Shown here one piece after another: positions 1 through 5,897 of a stretch of DNA of 8,427 bases (position 1 is its first letter; each line of letters starts with the position of its first letter). This DNA comes from JADLGL01 sp964611195 (lineage in GTDB: Bacteria > Pseudomonadota > Alphaproteobacteria > Rhizobiales > Kaistiaceae): positions 1-8,427 of the forward strand of contig CAZSXA010000103.1 of assembly GCA_964611195.1 (NCBI GenBank), given 5' to 3'. A program made the translations under genes and the position numbers. The notes beneath the pieces were generated by a model. That model had not been told where the DNA came from and made no database searches. It was given only the letters and a program-made list of their open reading frames with translations.

Positions 1-887
1 CCCCAAGCCGACACGAAGTTGTTCGGCAGCAGGATGTCGTAGTTGAAGTTGCCCGAGAAGTCGTTGTTGACGCCGTAGCTGGCACCGACATTCACGGTGA
101 CGATCCCGAAGGTCGCCTCGACCTCGCCGTCGACGCCGTAGGCGTTGTAGAGCGTGCCGAGCTCGTTGACGCGGCGGAAATGGGCACCGAACTCGAAGCC
201 GAAGGCACCGACGTCGCCCGAAACCTCGAGGTCCGCTTCCGGCTCGAAGTAGGTGGCAACCGCGTCGCCGTTGATGTCGGCATCGTCGAAGCCGACGCCG
301 CCATGAATCTCGACGTCGAAGTTGCCGAAGCTGAAGTCGGCCGTCGCGTCGAGATCCGGCCAGAACGGATGCGCACCGCCCTCGGCCACGACGAAGGTGA
401 AGTCGGCGAAGCTGGTCGGCAGAGCGAGCGTGACCGAGCTGGACGTGAAGGTCCAAGTCGCGCCGCCGGCGCGGGCGATCGACAGCGACGTCGAGCCTGA
501 GCCAACGATCGGCATGCGGACGGTGATGGTCTTGTCATCGCCCCAATCACGCGTGGCCACGAGACCAAGGCGCGTGCTGAGGTCGAAACCGGTCCACGGG
601 AAGCCCGCGCCCACCGGATCGCCATTGACGTCTTCGACGACGTTGAGGCTCGGGATGTCACCGTAGTTGATGACGTAGCCGAACTGCGTCTCGAAGTCGG
701 CGCTACCGGAAATGTAGAAGCACCAAGTGCTGAACTGGATGCCGTTACCGCCCGAGCACGACGCCAGATAGTTGGTCGCGGTGACCACCAGGCCGTTCAT
801 CGGGTCCGCCGCCTTGGCGGCACCGGTGCTGGCGCCGACGACGAACATCGCAGCGGCAGAGCCGAGAAGAAGCTTTCTAAGTCTCAT
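1..887 (-). CDS. Porin-like outer-membrane beta-barrel protein (partial, C-terminus beyond window edge)
   Basis: The reading frame is open from ATG at 887 to the left edge, giving 295 codons with no stop. The start has a strong Shine-Dalgarno site, GGAGG, 7 bases upstream. Residues 1-26 form a classic signal peptide: MRLRK, a hydrophobic stretch (LLLGSAAAMFVVGAS), then AKA before ADP, so the product is exported. The mature part is rich in Gly, Asp, Phe, Thr and Ser and has alternating hydrophobic/polar segments such as DFSFGNFDVEIHGGVGF, as in outer-membrane beta strands. Near the N-terminus C44 and C56 flank a short Gly-rich loop, followed by FYISGSADFE. This resembles the Cys-loop-Cys then ISG/IGG-Y-R-E opening of alphaproteobacterial porins (Porin_2 family), but the match is loose. 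It probably forms or decorates an outer-membrane channel; substrate unknown. It is divergent from the tRNA. Sure of a secreted CDS, moderately sure of porin class. Confidence 0.72.
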   Translation of the reverse strand, partial: MRLRKLLLGSAAAMFVVGASTGAAKAADPMNGLVVTATNYLASCSGGNGIQFSTWCFYISGSADFETQFGYVINYGDIPSLNVVEDVNGDPVGAGFPWTGFDLSTRLGLVATRDWGDDKTITVRMPIVGSGSTSLSIARAGGATWTFTSSSVTLALPTSFADFTFVVAEGGAHPFWPDLDATADFSFGNFDVEIHGGVGFDDADINGDAVATYFEPEADLEVSGDVGAFGFEFGAHFRRVNELGTLYNAYGVDGEVEATFGIVTVNVGASYGVNNDFSGNFNYDILLPNNFVSAW

Positions 888-941
888 GTCCTGACCTCCA
901 AAAAGGTTCCAATCAGGGGCAGGTGTTGCTTCTCAATGCTC

Positions 942-955
942 CCGGAACTTTCCGG
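942..955 (-). repeat. Short inverted repeat in the porin leader region
   Basis: The arms CCGGAA and TTCCGG are separated by two bases, about 55 bases upstream of the porin-like ATG. In RNA it would fold as a 5-bp stem with a 4-base loop. It may be a leader hairpin, a small operator, or chance; no function is shown. Confidence 0.25.
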
Positions 956-1197
956 TCACCAGAGCGCCTGCGAAGAATCCCAAGTCCCCCACGACAGTTC
1001 GACCAAGTCGCTGATCCCCACCCCAGGGCCATCCACCGTCGAACAATTACCTCACGAGTCGCCTCGCGAATGCCCGCAGACCATACCTGACGGCTTTCGG
1101 CGCGCAACGCCAATCGCCTCAGTTTTGCCCAGTTCGGCATCGTTTCGAGAGCCATGTTGCAGATATACCACTCATCCGGTAACGGCCCGGAAACAAA

Positions 1198-1218
1198 CGT
1201 TAAGCCAATGGGTTAACG
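1198..1218. promoter_or_regulatory. 21-bp near-perfect palindrome, candidate operator
   Basis: The outer arms CGTTAA and TTAACG surround an inner CCA-A-TGG core; nine of ten base pairs match, the single mismatch being G1204 with G1212, with the dyad centre at A1208. It sits about 310 bases before the porin-like start and about 210 before the tRNA, in the less GC-rich part of the spacer. The two TTAA half-sites recall the CtrA box (TTAA-N7-TTAA), but here they are 9 bases apart, so a canonical CtrA site is not supported. A dimeric repressor or activator site is the simplest inference. Confidence 0.4.
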
Positions 1219-1344
1219 AGTTCTTCCGGCCACGCAATGAGGCCTGCGACGGGGCGGCAAGGGCTCATCCACTTGCGGCTGCCTCGGCGGCGCCACGGAG
1301 TCGGCGACTTTGGGGCGTGTCCAACGGACCCCACATCCGGGGCC

Positions 1345-1360
1345 GGCGCGGCCGCGCGCC
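1345..1360. repeat. GC-rich hairpin upstream of tRNA-Ser
   Basis: A 6-bp perfect stem (GGCGCG with CGCGCC) closes a 4-base loop GCCG. No T-run follows on either strand, so it is not a standard intrinsic terminator. In DNA this GC-rich such a hairpin may also arise by chance. Confidence 0.25.
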
Positions 1361-1390
1361 ACGATTCGCGGCCTCGGGCCCGCCTCCGCC

Positions 1391-1417
1391 TTGATTCAAG
1401 GGGCCGGCGCCTATTTA
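1391..1417 (+). promoter_or_regulatory. Candidate promoter of tRNA-Ser
   Basis: A TTGATT -35-like hexamer (1391-1396) and TATTTA -10-like hexamer (1412-1417) are separated by 15 bases, shorter than the preferred 16-18. A GC-rich stretch (GTGCGCC) follows, as is common in stringently controlled stable-RNA promoters. Transcription would begin near 1424, just before the tRNA 5' end. The position fits well; the spacing is the weak point. Confidence 0.35.
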
Positions 1418-1426
1418 GTGCGCCGC

Positions 1427-1519
1427 GGAGAGGTGGCCGAGTGGTCGAAGGCGCTCCCCTGCTAAGGGAGTAGACGGCTTAAAACCGTCTCGAGGGTTCG
1501 AATCCCTTCCTCTCCGCCA
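1427..1519 (+). tRNA. tRNA-Ser (anticodon GCU)
   Basis: The full cloverleaf can be drawn. The acceptor stem GGAGAGG (1427-1433) pairs with CCTCTCC (1509-1515), followed by discriminator G and an encoded CCA (1517-1519). The D stem is GCC/GGC. The anticodon stem CTCCC/GGGAG closes the loop CTGCTAA, with anticodon GCT at 1461-1463, which reads serine codons AGC and AGU. The long variable arm (1471-1491, stem AGACGG/CCGTCT) marks a class II tRNA, as expected for serine. The T arm is GAGGG-TTCGAAT-CCCTT. It is a single-gene unit that converges on the Sel1-like gene. No integrase and no second copy of the tRNA 3' end are visible, so there is no sign that it served as an attachment site within this window. 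Confidence 0.97.
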
Positions 1520-1553
1520 GTTCAAGCCGCCCCATTCCAGCAGACGGAACGGA

Positions 1554-1820
1554 TCAAGCCGCGGTCCGAAGCCACTCCCGGGCTGCCCGCTGCGCTTCGG
1601 CGATCTCCGCCGCGGACAGCTCCTCGGCGATCTCCTGGCGGTAGCGTACCGCGGCGGCATTGCCCTGTGCCGCGGCGAGATTGAACCATTTATGCGCTGC
1701 GATGAGGTCGGGTTCGTCGTCCTGGCCGGTCGCGGACGCGATGCCGAGCTGAAACAGCGTCTCATCGAGGCTGTTGCCGGGCGCCATCTCCGAGGCGCCG
1801 GTGAAGTCCAAGCGTGCCAT
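1554..1820 (-). CDS. Small single-repeat Sel1-like protein
   Basis: An 88-residue protein starting at ATG 1820, preceded by GGAG 8 bases upstream (1829-1832). The frame could extend to a GTG at 1910, but the added 30 residues are low in family resemblance and lie across the promoter region, so the shorter form is preferred. Residues about 22-57 fit one Sel1/TPR-like repeat: LFQLGIASATGQDDEPD, then AAHKWFNLAAAQGN with the typical A-x-x-W-x-x-x-A-A-x-x-G pattern. The C-terminal third (QEIAEELSAAEIAEAQRAAR) is a charged helix. There is no signal peptide or membrane segment, so it is probably cytoplasmic. Short proteins beginning near FTGASEMAPG and built this way are widespread in rhizobia and relatives, usually without assigned function. 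Sel1 repeats generally mediate protein-protein contacts; a partner is not evident from the neighbours. Confidence 0.85.
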   Translation of the reverse strand: MARLDFTGASEMAPGNSLDETLFQLGIASATGQDDEPDLIAAHKWFNLAAAQGNAAAVRYRQEIAEELSAAEIAEAQRAAREWLRTAA

Positions 1821-1888
1821 TCTCTTTACTCCGTTTGTCCCGGCCGCCCCGTCGGATGTCTCCCCGATCGCGGGCGGCGCTCCCATGA

Positions 1889-2169
1889 CCCGGATTGTTG
1901 GCGCCTTCACCTGAACGGACGATTAAAGGTCTCGCCTAATTTTCGGCAAACAAGAACGACCTCGACCCGGCGGAGCCGGCGCTCAGTTTCGGACGCGGGT
2001 TCGGTCCGGACCGATGGCCGAGAGCGCCGAAATCGAGGAGCAACTCTCCTTCCTTCGCGATAGTGGCTGCGGCGCCGGGCAGCGCTTCCTGTTCGGCAAG
2101 GCCATGAGCGACACGGAGGCCCATACACTCGTCCGCGGCGCAGGCATGGCCGACGCCAGGCAGGCCTGA
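1889..2169 (+). pseudogene. Decayed C-terminal fragment of an EAL-domain (c-di-GMP phosphodiesterase) gene
   Basis: The frame 2014-2169 (51 codons, TGA stop) reads M-AESAEIEEQLSFLR, then GCGAGQRFLFGKAM. This follows the end of EAL domains closely: AEGVET-x-x-QL-x-FL, then GC-x-x-x-QG-[FY]-LF-x-[KR]-P. Deviations are AES for AEG, A for V, R for the Gly after Gln, and A for the usual Pro. Upstream the likeness moves to another frame, where ERTIK, a TAA stop (1937-1939), F, then ANKNDLDPAEPAL can be laid on the IK(I/L)DxSF-x-x-N-x-x-x-DP segment of the family. That implies a stop, a frameshift close to 2010-2015 and a few lost codons. No Glu-Ala-Leu signature or GGDEF part is present. A working enzyme is excluded; whether the 51-codon tail is translated is unknown. 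The 2014-2169 assignment is fairly firm, the upstream part tentative. Confidence 0.5.
1922..1949 (-). promoter_or_regulatory. Candidate promoter of the Sel1-like gene
   Basis: On the minus strand TTGCCG (1949-1944) and TTTAAT (1927-1922) are separated by 16 bases. Transcription would start near 1915, giving a leader of about 95 bases to ATG 1820. The site lies within the presumed EAL remnant of the other strand. It is a hexamer match only. Confidence 0.3.
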
Positions 2170-2235
2170 CCGAGGCTTGCCACCAACCGCGCCGCTGGTA
2201 GCGTGGCGCTTCATGATTCGGGCGCATCCCCACAA

Positions 2236-4245
2236 ATGAGCGAGGCGGAAGACCTGTTCGCCGCCGGCCGCAAGCCGGCCGGTCCAAAGCGGGCGCGCTC
2301 GGGTGCCGCTCGCCCGGCCACCGACGAGTCGGATTACGGCGCCGCCGACATCGAAGTGCTGGAGGGCCTCGAGCCGGTGCGCCGCCGCCCCGGCATGTAT
2401 GTCGGCGGGACCGACGAGAAGGCGCTCCATCACCTCTTCTCCGAAGTGATCGACAACGCGATGGACGAAGCCGTGGCGGGCCATGCCTCGTGGATCGAGG
2501 TCGAACTTGCCGGCGACGGATCGCTGGCCGTCTCCGACAACGGCCGCGGAATCCCGATCGACCCGCATCCGAAGTTCAAGGACAAGTCGGCCCTCGAAGT
2601 GATCATGACGACCCTTCATTCGGGCGGGAAGTTCAAGTCACGGGTCTACGACACCTCCGGCGGGCTGCACGGCGTCGGCGTTTCGGTGGTGAACGCGCTG
2701 TCGGAATGGCTGGAGGTCGAGGTGGCGCGCGGGCGCCGGCTCTATCGCCAGAGCTTCGCGCGCGGCGCGCCGGAGGGGAAGCTCGAAGAAATCGGCGAGG
2801 TTCACAATCGGCGCGGCACCCGCGTCGCCTTCCTCCCCGATCCGGAGATCTTCGGAGCCGGGGCCCGTTTCCGCCCGGAGCGCCTTTATGCGACGGCGAA
2901 GTCGAAGGCCTATCTGTTCAGCGGCGTCGAGATCCGCTGGAACTGCGATGCCGACCTGGCCGAGGAAGCGGGCATCCCGGCGACGGCGACGTTCCATTTC
3001 CCGGGCGGGCTGAGGGACAGCCTCGCCGGCGAGCTGGATGGCGCGGAAACGGTGACCGGCACGATCTTCGCCGGGCGCACCGACAACACCGGTCACGGCG
3101 CTGTCGAATGGGCGATCGCCTGGCATGCCGGCGATGGCTTCGTCCGCTCCTACTGCAACACGATACCGACGCCCGAAGGCGGCACCCACGAAGCCGGCCT
3201 GCGCGCGGCGCTGCTGCGCGGTCTCAAAGGCCACGCGACCCGGATCGGCAACAAGCGCGGCAGCATCCTGACGGCGGACGACGTGATGGCGTCCTGCGCT
3301 GCGATGCTCTCGGTCTTCGTCCGCGAGCCGGAGTTCGTCGGCCAGACCAAGGACCGTCTCGCCTCGGCCGAGGCGACGCGTCTTGCCGATACCGCCATTC
3401 GCGACGCGTTCGATCACTGGCTGGCGGGCTCGGCGGCCGAGTCCGGCCGTCTGCTCGACTGGGTGATCGGCCGCGCCGAGGAGCGGCTCCGTCGCAAGCA
3501 GGAGCGCGAGGTCAACCGCAAGACGGCGGTCCGCAAGCTGCGCCTCCCGGGCAAGCTCGCCGACTGCTCCAAGCAGGCGGCGGACGGGACCGAGATCTTC
3601 CTCGTCGAGGGCGACTCGGCGGGCGGCTCAGCGAAGCAGGCCCGCGACCGCGCGACCCAGGCCGTACTGCCGCTACGCGGCAAGATCCTCAACGTCGCCA
3701 ACGCCTCACGCGGCAAGGCGATGCAGAACCAGCAGCTGGCCGATCTCGTCCAGGCCCTCGGCGTCGGAACGCGCGACCGGTTCACCCTCGGCGATCTCCG
3801 CTACGACCGCGTGATCATCATGACGGACGCCGATGTCGATGGCGCCCATATCGCGTCGCTGCTGGTGACGTTCTTCTTCTCGGAGATGCCGGAGATCATC
3901 CGTAGCGGTCATCTCTATCTGGCGGTGCCGCCGCTCTACCGGCTGAGTCAGGGCGGGACGACACTCTATGCGCGGGACGACGCCCATCGCGAGGAGCTGA
4001 TGGCAAGCGCCTTCAAGGGGCGCGGCAAGGTCGAGGTGTCCCGTTTCAAGGGCCTTGGCGAAATGCTGCCCGCGCAACTCCGCGAAACCACGATGAGCCC
4101 GAAGAGCCGTACCCTGCTTCGGGTCGAGATCGGCGATGCCGAGTCGGCTGCGGACGTCGTAGATCGGCTGATGGGCAACAAGCCCGAGGAGCGCTTCCGC
4201 TTCATCCAGGAGAACGCCGCGTTCGCCGAGGCGCTGGACATCTAG
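2236..4245 (+). CDS. parE: DNA topoisomerase IV subunit B (ParE)
   Basis: ParE is the ATPase subunit that works with ParC to unlink replicated chromosomes. From ATG 2236 the product has 669 residues, normal for alphaproteobacterial ParE and shorter than GyrB (about 800). The GHKL ATPase motifs are present: EVIDNAMDEA (from residue 70), DNGRGIP (101-107) and GGLHGVGVSVVNALS (142-156). The transducer domain follows. The TOPRIM part has EGDSAGGSAKQARDR (E458) and the metal-binding D531-A-D533-V-D535. The C-terminus has RFKGLGEM and LRETTMSPKSRTLL. EVLEGLEPVRRRPGMYVGGTDEKALHH is ParE-type rather than GyrB-type. The start is uncertain: neither ATG 2236 nor an in-frame GTG at 2203 has a good Shine-Dalgarno site. 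I prefer 2236 because it gives MSEAEDLF, like relatives that open with a short acidic DLF segment. The promoter is unclear; TTGCCA (2177) with TAGCGT (2199) is weak. It appears monocistronic. Confidence 0.97.
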   Translation: MSEAEDLFAAGRKPAGPKRARSGAARPATDESDYGAADIEVLEGLEPVRRRPGMYVGGTDEKALHHLFSEVIDNAMDEAVAGHASWIEVELAGDGSLAVSDNGRGIPIDPHPKFKDKSALEVIMTTLHSGGKFKSRVYDTSGGLHGVGVSVVNALSEWLEVEVARGRRLYRQSFARGAPEGKLEEIGEVHNRRGTRVAFLPDPEIFGAGARFRPERLYATAKSKAYLFSGVEIRWNCDADLAEEAGIPATATFHFPGGLRDSLAGELDGAETVTGTIFAGRTDNTGHGAVEWAIAWHAGDGFVRSYCNTIPTPEGGTHEAGLRAALLRGLKGHATRIGNKRGSILTADDVMASCAAMLSVFVREPEFVGQTKDRLASAEATRLADTAIRDAFDHWLAGSAAESGRLLDWVIGRAEERLRRKQEREVNRKTAVRKLRLPGKLADCSKQAADGTEIFLVEGDSAGGSAKQARDRATQAVLPLRGKILNVANASRGKAMQNQQLADLVQALGVGTRDRFTLGDLRYDRVIIMTDADVDGAHIASLLVTFFFSEMPEIIRSGHLYLAVPPLYRLSQGGTTLYARDDAHREELMASAFKGRGKVEVSRFKGLGEMLPAQLRETTMSPKSRTLLRVEIGDAESAADVVDRLMGNKPEERFRFIQENAAFAEALDI

Positions 4246-4247
4246 CC

Positions 4248-4273
4248 CGCCGTTCGCCGGCGACCGCGTTTTT
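4248..4273 (+). terminator. Weak candidate terminator after parE
   Basis: A 5-bp all-GC stem (CGCCG with CGGCG, loop TTCGC, 4248-4262) begins two bases after the parE stop. A run of five T follows at 4269-4273, but six bases separate stem and T-run, which is more than in efficient intrinsic terminators. It may act weakly or with Rho. Confidence 0.3.
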
Positions 4274-4314
4274 ACCCTCCGCGAACAAACTGATAGCGGC
4301 GGAAGCTGATGACA

Positions 4315-4342
4315 TTGACTTGCGACATTTGGGGCATATTTT
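4315..4342 (+). promoter_or_regulatory. Promoter of the helicase transcript
   Basis: TTGACT (4315-4320), close to the TTGAC -35 consensus, is followed after 16 bases by TATTTT (4337-4342) in an AT-rich patch that stands out from the surroundings. The predicted start of transcription, about 6-7 bases downstream, falls at or next to the ATG at 4348. Confidence 0.6.
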
Positions 4343-4347
4343 GCGCC

Positions 4348-4449
4348 ATGCGTGAAGACGTCATGCGTAACGGGTCGCTTCGGCAACGATCCCTCCGCAA
4401 CCCGGCCGCCAACGCGGCAGGTCAAACAAAGGCCGAATCTAGAGCTTGA
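4348..4449 (+). CDS. Possible leaderless 33-codon leader ORF coupled to the helicase
   Basis: ATG 4348 opens a 33-codon frame ending at TGA 4447-4449, whose last base is the A of the helicase ATG (TGATG). The product would be small and basic (MREDVMRNGSLRQR...; many Arg, few hydrophobics), with no known motif that I recognise. The promoter at 4315-4342 would place the transcript start at or beside this ATG, so the mRNA would be leaderless. The helicase start has no Shine-Dalgarno site at a useful distance (AAAGG lies 16 bases away), which makes translational coupling from this ORF attractive. The alternative is a plain 5' leader of about 100 bases in which the frame is accidental. No homologue is known to me. 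Confidence 0.4.
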   Translation: MREDVMRNGSLRQRSLRNPAANAAGQTKAESRA

Positions 4450-5897
4450 TGGGATTTGACACTCTTGGACTGAGTTCCAAGGTCTTGGCTGCGGTCGAGG
4501 CCTCGGGCTATTCGGAACCGACGCCGATCCAGGCGAAGGCCATTCCGCCCGTTCTGTCCGGCCGCGATGTTCTGGGCATCGCGCAAACCGGCACCGGCAA
4601 GACGGCATCGTTCGTGCTGCCGATGCTGACCCGGCTGGAGAAAGGCCGGGCCCGCGCTCGGATGCCGCGGACGCTGATCCTCGAGCCGACGCGCGAGCTC
4701 GCTGCGCAGGTCGAGGACAATTTCAGCCGCTACGGCCAGAACCACAAACTGACCGTCGCCCTGCTGATTGGCGGCGTCTCGTTCGACGAACAGGAAAAGA
4801 AGCTGGATCGCGGCGCGGACGTGCTGATCGCAACGCCCGGCCGCCTCCTCGACCATTTCGAGCGTGGCAAACTGCTGCTCACCGGCGTCGAGATCCTCGT
4901 CATCGACGAGGCCGACCGGATGCTCGACATGGGCTTCATTCCCGACATCGAGCGGATTACGAAGCTGCTCCCCTTCACCCGCCAGACGCTCTTGTTCTCG
5001 GCGACGATGCCGCCGGAGATTCAACGGCTGGCCGACGCCTTCATGTCGGCGCCGGAGCGTGTCGAGGTGTCGAAGCCGGCCTCTGTCACCAAGACGGTGA
5101 AACAGGTCTGGACCAAGGCCCCGCGCGAGCCGGCGCTGAAGCGTGCGACACTGCGGGCCGCGATCCGCGACGCCAGGGAACTCACAAACGCCATCGTCTT
5201 CTGCAACCGGAAGCGCGACGTCGCCGTCGTGGCGCGCTCGCTCGAGCGGCACGGCTTCGATGCAGCGGCGCTCCATGGCGACATGGATCAGCGCTCGCGG
5301 ATGGCGGTGCTCGACTCGTTCCGCAAGGGCAATCTCAGCATCCTCGTCGCCAGCGACGTCGCCGCCCGCGGCCTCGACATCCCGGCGGTGAGCCACATCT
5401 TCAACTTCGACGTTCCGAGCCACGCCGAGGACTACGTCCACCGCATCGGCCGCACCGGCCGCGCCGGGCGCTCCGGCACCGCGATCACCCTCGCCACCTC
5501 GGCCGACACCAAGCATGTCGGCGCGATCGAGAAACTGACGGGCGACGCCGTCGAATGGGCGGAGATCGACAACGCCGACGAGGTCTCGAAGAGCCGGCGC
5601 GCGCAGGCGCTTGAGGACAGGCCGGAGGACGAGGCGGCGGATCGACCGAAGTCCCGCTCGCGGCGGCGCGGCAAATCCGACAAGCCGCGTGAGGCCGCCG
5701 AGGCGCCGACGCAGGAGTCGCGAGGCGAGAGCGAAGCGAAGGCCGAGAGCGAGGCAACACGCGACCGTCCGCCAAAGGGCGACGGCTCGAAGCGCCGGAA
5801 GCGCGGCCCGAAGCAGGAGACCGACCAGCCGGTCGTCGGCATGGGCGACCACGTGCCGGACTTCATGTTGCGTCCGGTCAGGCTGCCCTCGAACTAG
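4449..5897 (+). CDS. DEAD-box ATP-dependent RNA helicase, RhlE-like
   Basis: A 482-residue cytoplasmic enzyme that unwinds or remodels RNA duplexes using ATP. All core motifs are in order: FDTLGL and Q motif GYSEPTPIQ (20-28), Walker A AQTGTGKT (45-52), PTREL (80-84), TPGR (129-132), DEAD (153-156), SAT (184-186), VFCNRK (250-255), ARGLDIP (306-312) and HRIGRTGR (331-338). Residues from about 380 form a charged, low-complexity tail rich in Arg, Lys, Glu and Ser, typical for RNA contact, closing with VVGMGDHVPDFML, which resembles the end of rhizobial homologues. The opening MGFDTLGLS is closest to RhlE. An in-frame TTG directly precedes ATG 4449; ATG is preferred and overlaps the stop of the 33-codon ORF. 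Such helicases serve in ribosome assembly and in cold or RNA turnover; which applies here cannot be told. Its stop overlaps that of the convergent TfoX-like gene. Confidence 0.95.
   Translation: MGFDTLGLSSKVLAAVEASGYSEPTPIQAKAIPPVLSGRDVLGIAQTGTGKTASFVLPMLTRLEKGRARARMPRTLILEPTRELAAQVEDNFSRYGQNHKLTVALLIGGVSFDEQEKKLDRGADVLIATPGRLLDHFERGKLLLTGVEILVIDEADRMLDMGFIPDIERITKLLPFTRQTLLFSATMPPEIQRLADAFMSAPERVEVSKPASVTKTVKQVWTKAPREPALKRATLRAAIRDARELTNAIVFCNRKRDVAVVARSLERHGFDAAALHGDMDQRSRMAVLDSFRKGNLSILVASDVAARGLDIPAVSHIFNFDVPSHAEDYVHRIGRTGRAGRSGTAITLATSADTKHVGAIEKLTGDAVEWAEIDNADEVSKSRRAQALEDRPEDEAADRPKSRSRRRGKSDKPREAAEAPTQESRGESEAKAESEATRDRPPKGDGSKRRKRGPKQETDQPVVGMGDHVPDFMLRPVRLPSN

Larger units (their letters stand above)
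888..1426. other. Intergenic region between the porin-like gene and tRNA-Ser
   Basis: About 540 bases without a convincing gene. The part next to the porin-like gene (about 900-1230) is visibly less GC-rich than the flanking genes and should hold the porin promoter, but I found no clear -35/-10 pair on the minus strand. It contains a near-perfect 21-bp palindrome (1198-1218), a CCGGAA/TTCCGG inverted repeat (942-955) and a GC-rich hairpin (1345-1360). The part next to the tRNA is very GC-rich. Open frames of 80, 152 and 78 codons exist here, but they lack ribosome sites and protein-like composition. Confidence 0.6.

Noticed and set aside
913..1155. An 80-codon minus-strand frame just before the porin-like gene.
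   Set aside because: The first half looks mildly protein-like, but there is no ribosome site, the second half is unconvincing and it probably lies in the porin leader.
1160..1172. TATATC on the minus strand as a -10 box for the porin-like gene.
   Set aside because: There is no acceptable -35 hexamer at 16-18 bases upstream.
1198..1218. A canonical CtrA-binding box.
   Set aside because: The TTAA half-sites are 9 bases apart, not 7; kept only as an unassigned palindrome.
936..1394. A 152-codon plus-strand frame in the porin/tRNA spacer.
   Set aside because: No Shine-Dalgarno site, Ser/Pro/Arg-rich composition, and it runs through hairpins and the palindrome without any coding signal.
1480..1556. 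tRNA-Ser 3' end as an integration (att) site.
   Set aside because: No integrase, no duplicated tRNA tail, and ordinary core genes on both sides.
2490..3905. A 471-codon plus-strand frame inside parE.
   Set aside because: It is a +1-type shadow of parE, with extreme Arg/Pro/Gly content and no domain.
3706..4608. A 300-codon minus-strand frame spanning the end of parE and the start of the helicase.
   Set aside because: It crosses two well-supported genes and the helicase promoter on the other strand; composition is non-protein-like.
4422..5852. A 476-codon open frame on the minus strand opposite the helicase.
   Set aside because: It is the antisense shadow of a GC-rich gene. The plus strand carries every DEAD-box motif, while the minus product is Arg/Leu/Ala-rich with no family likeness.
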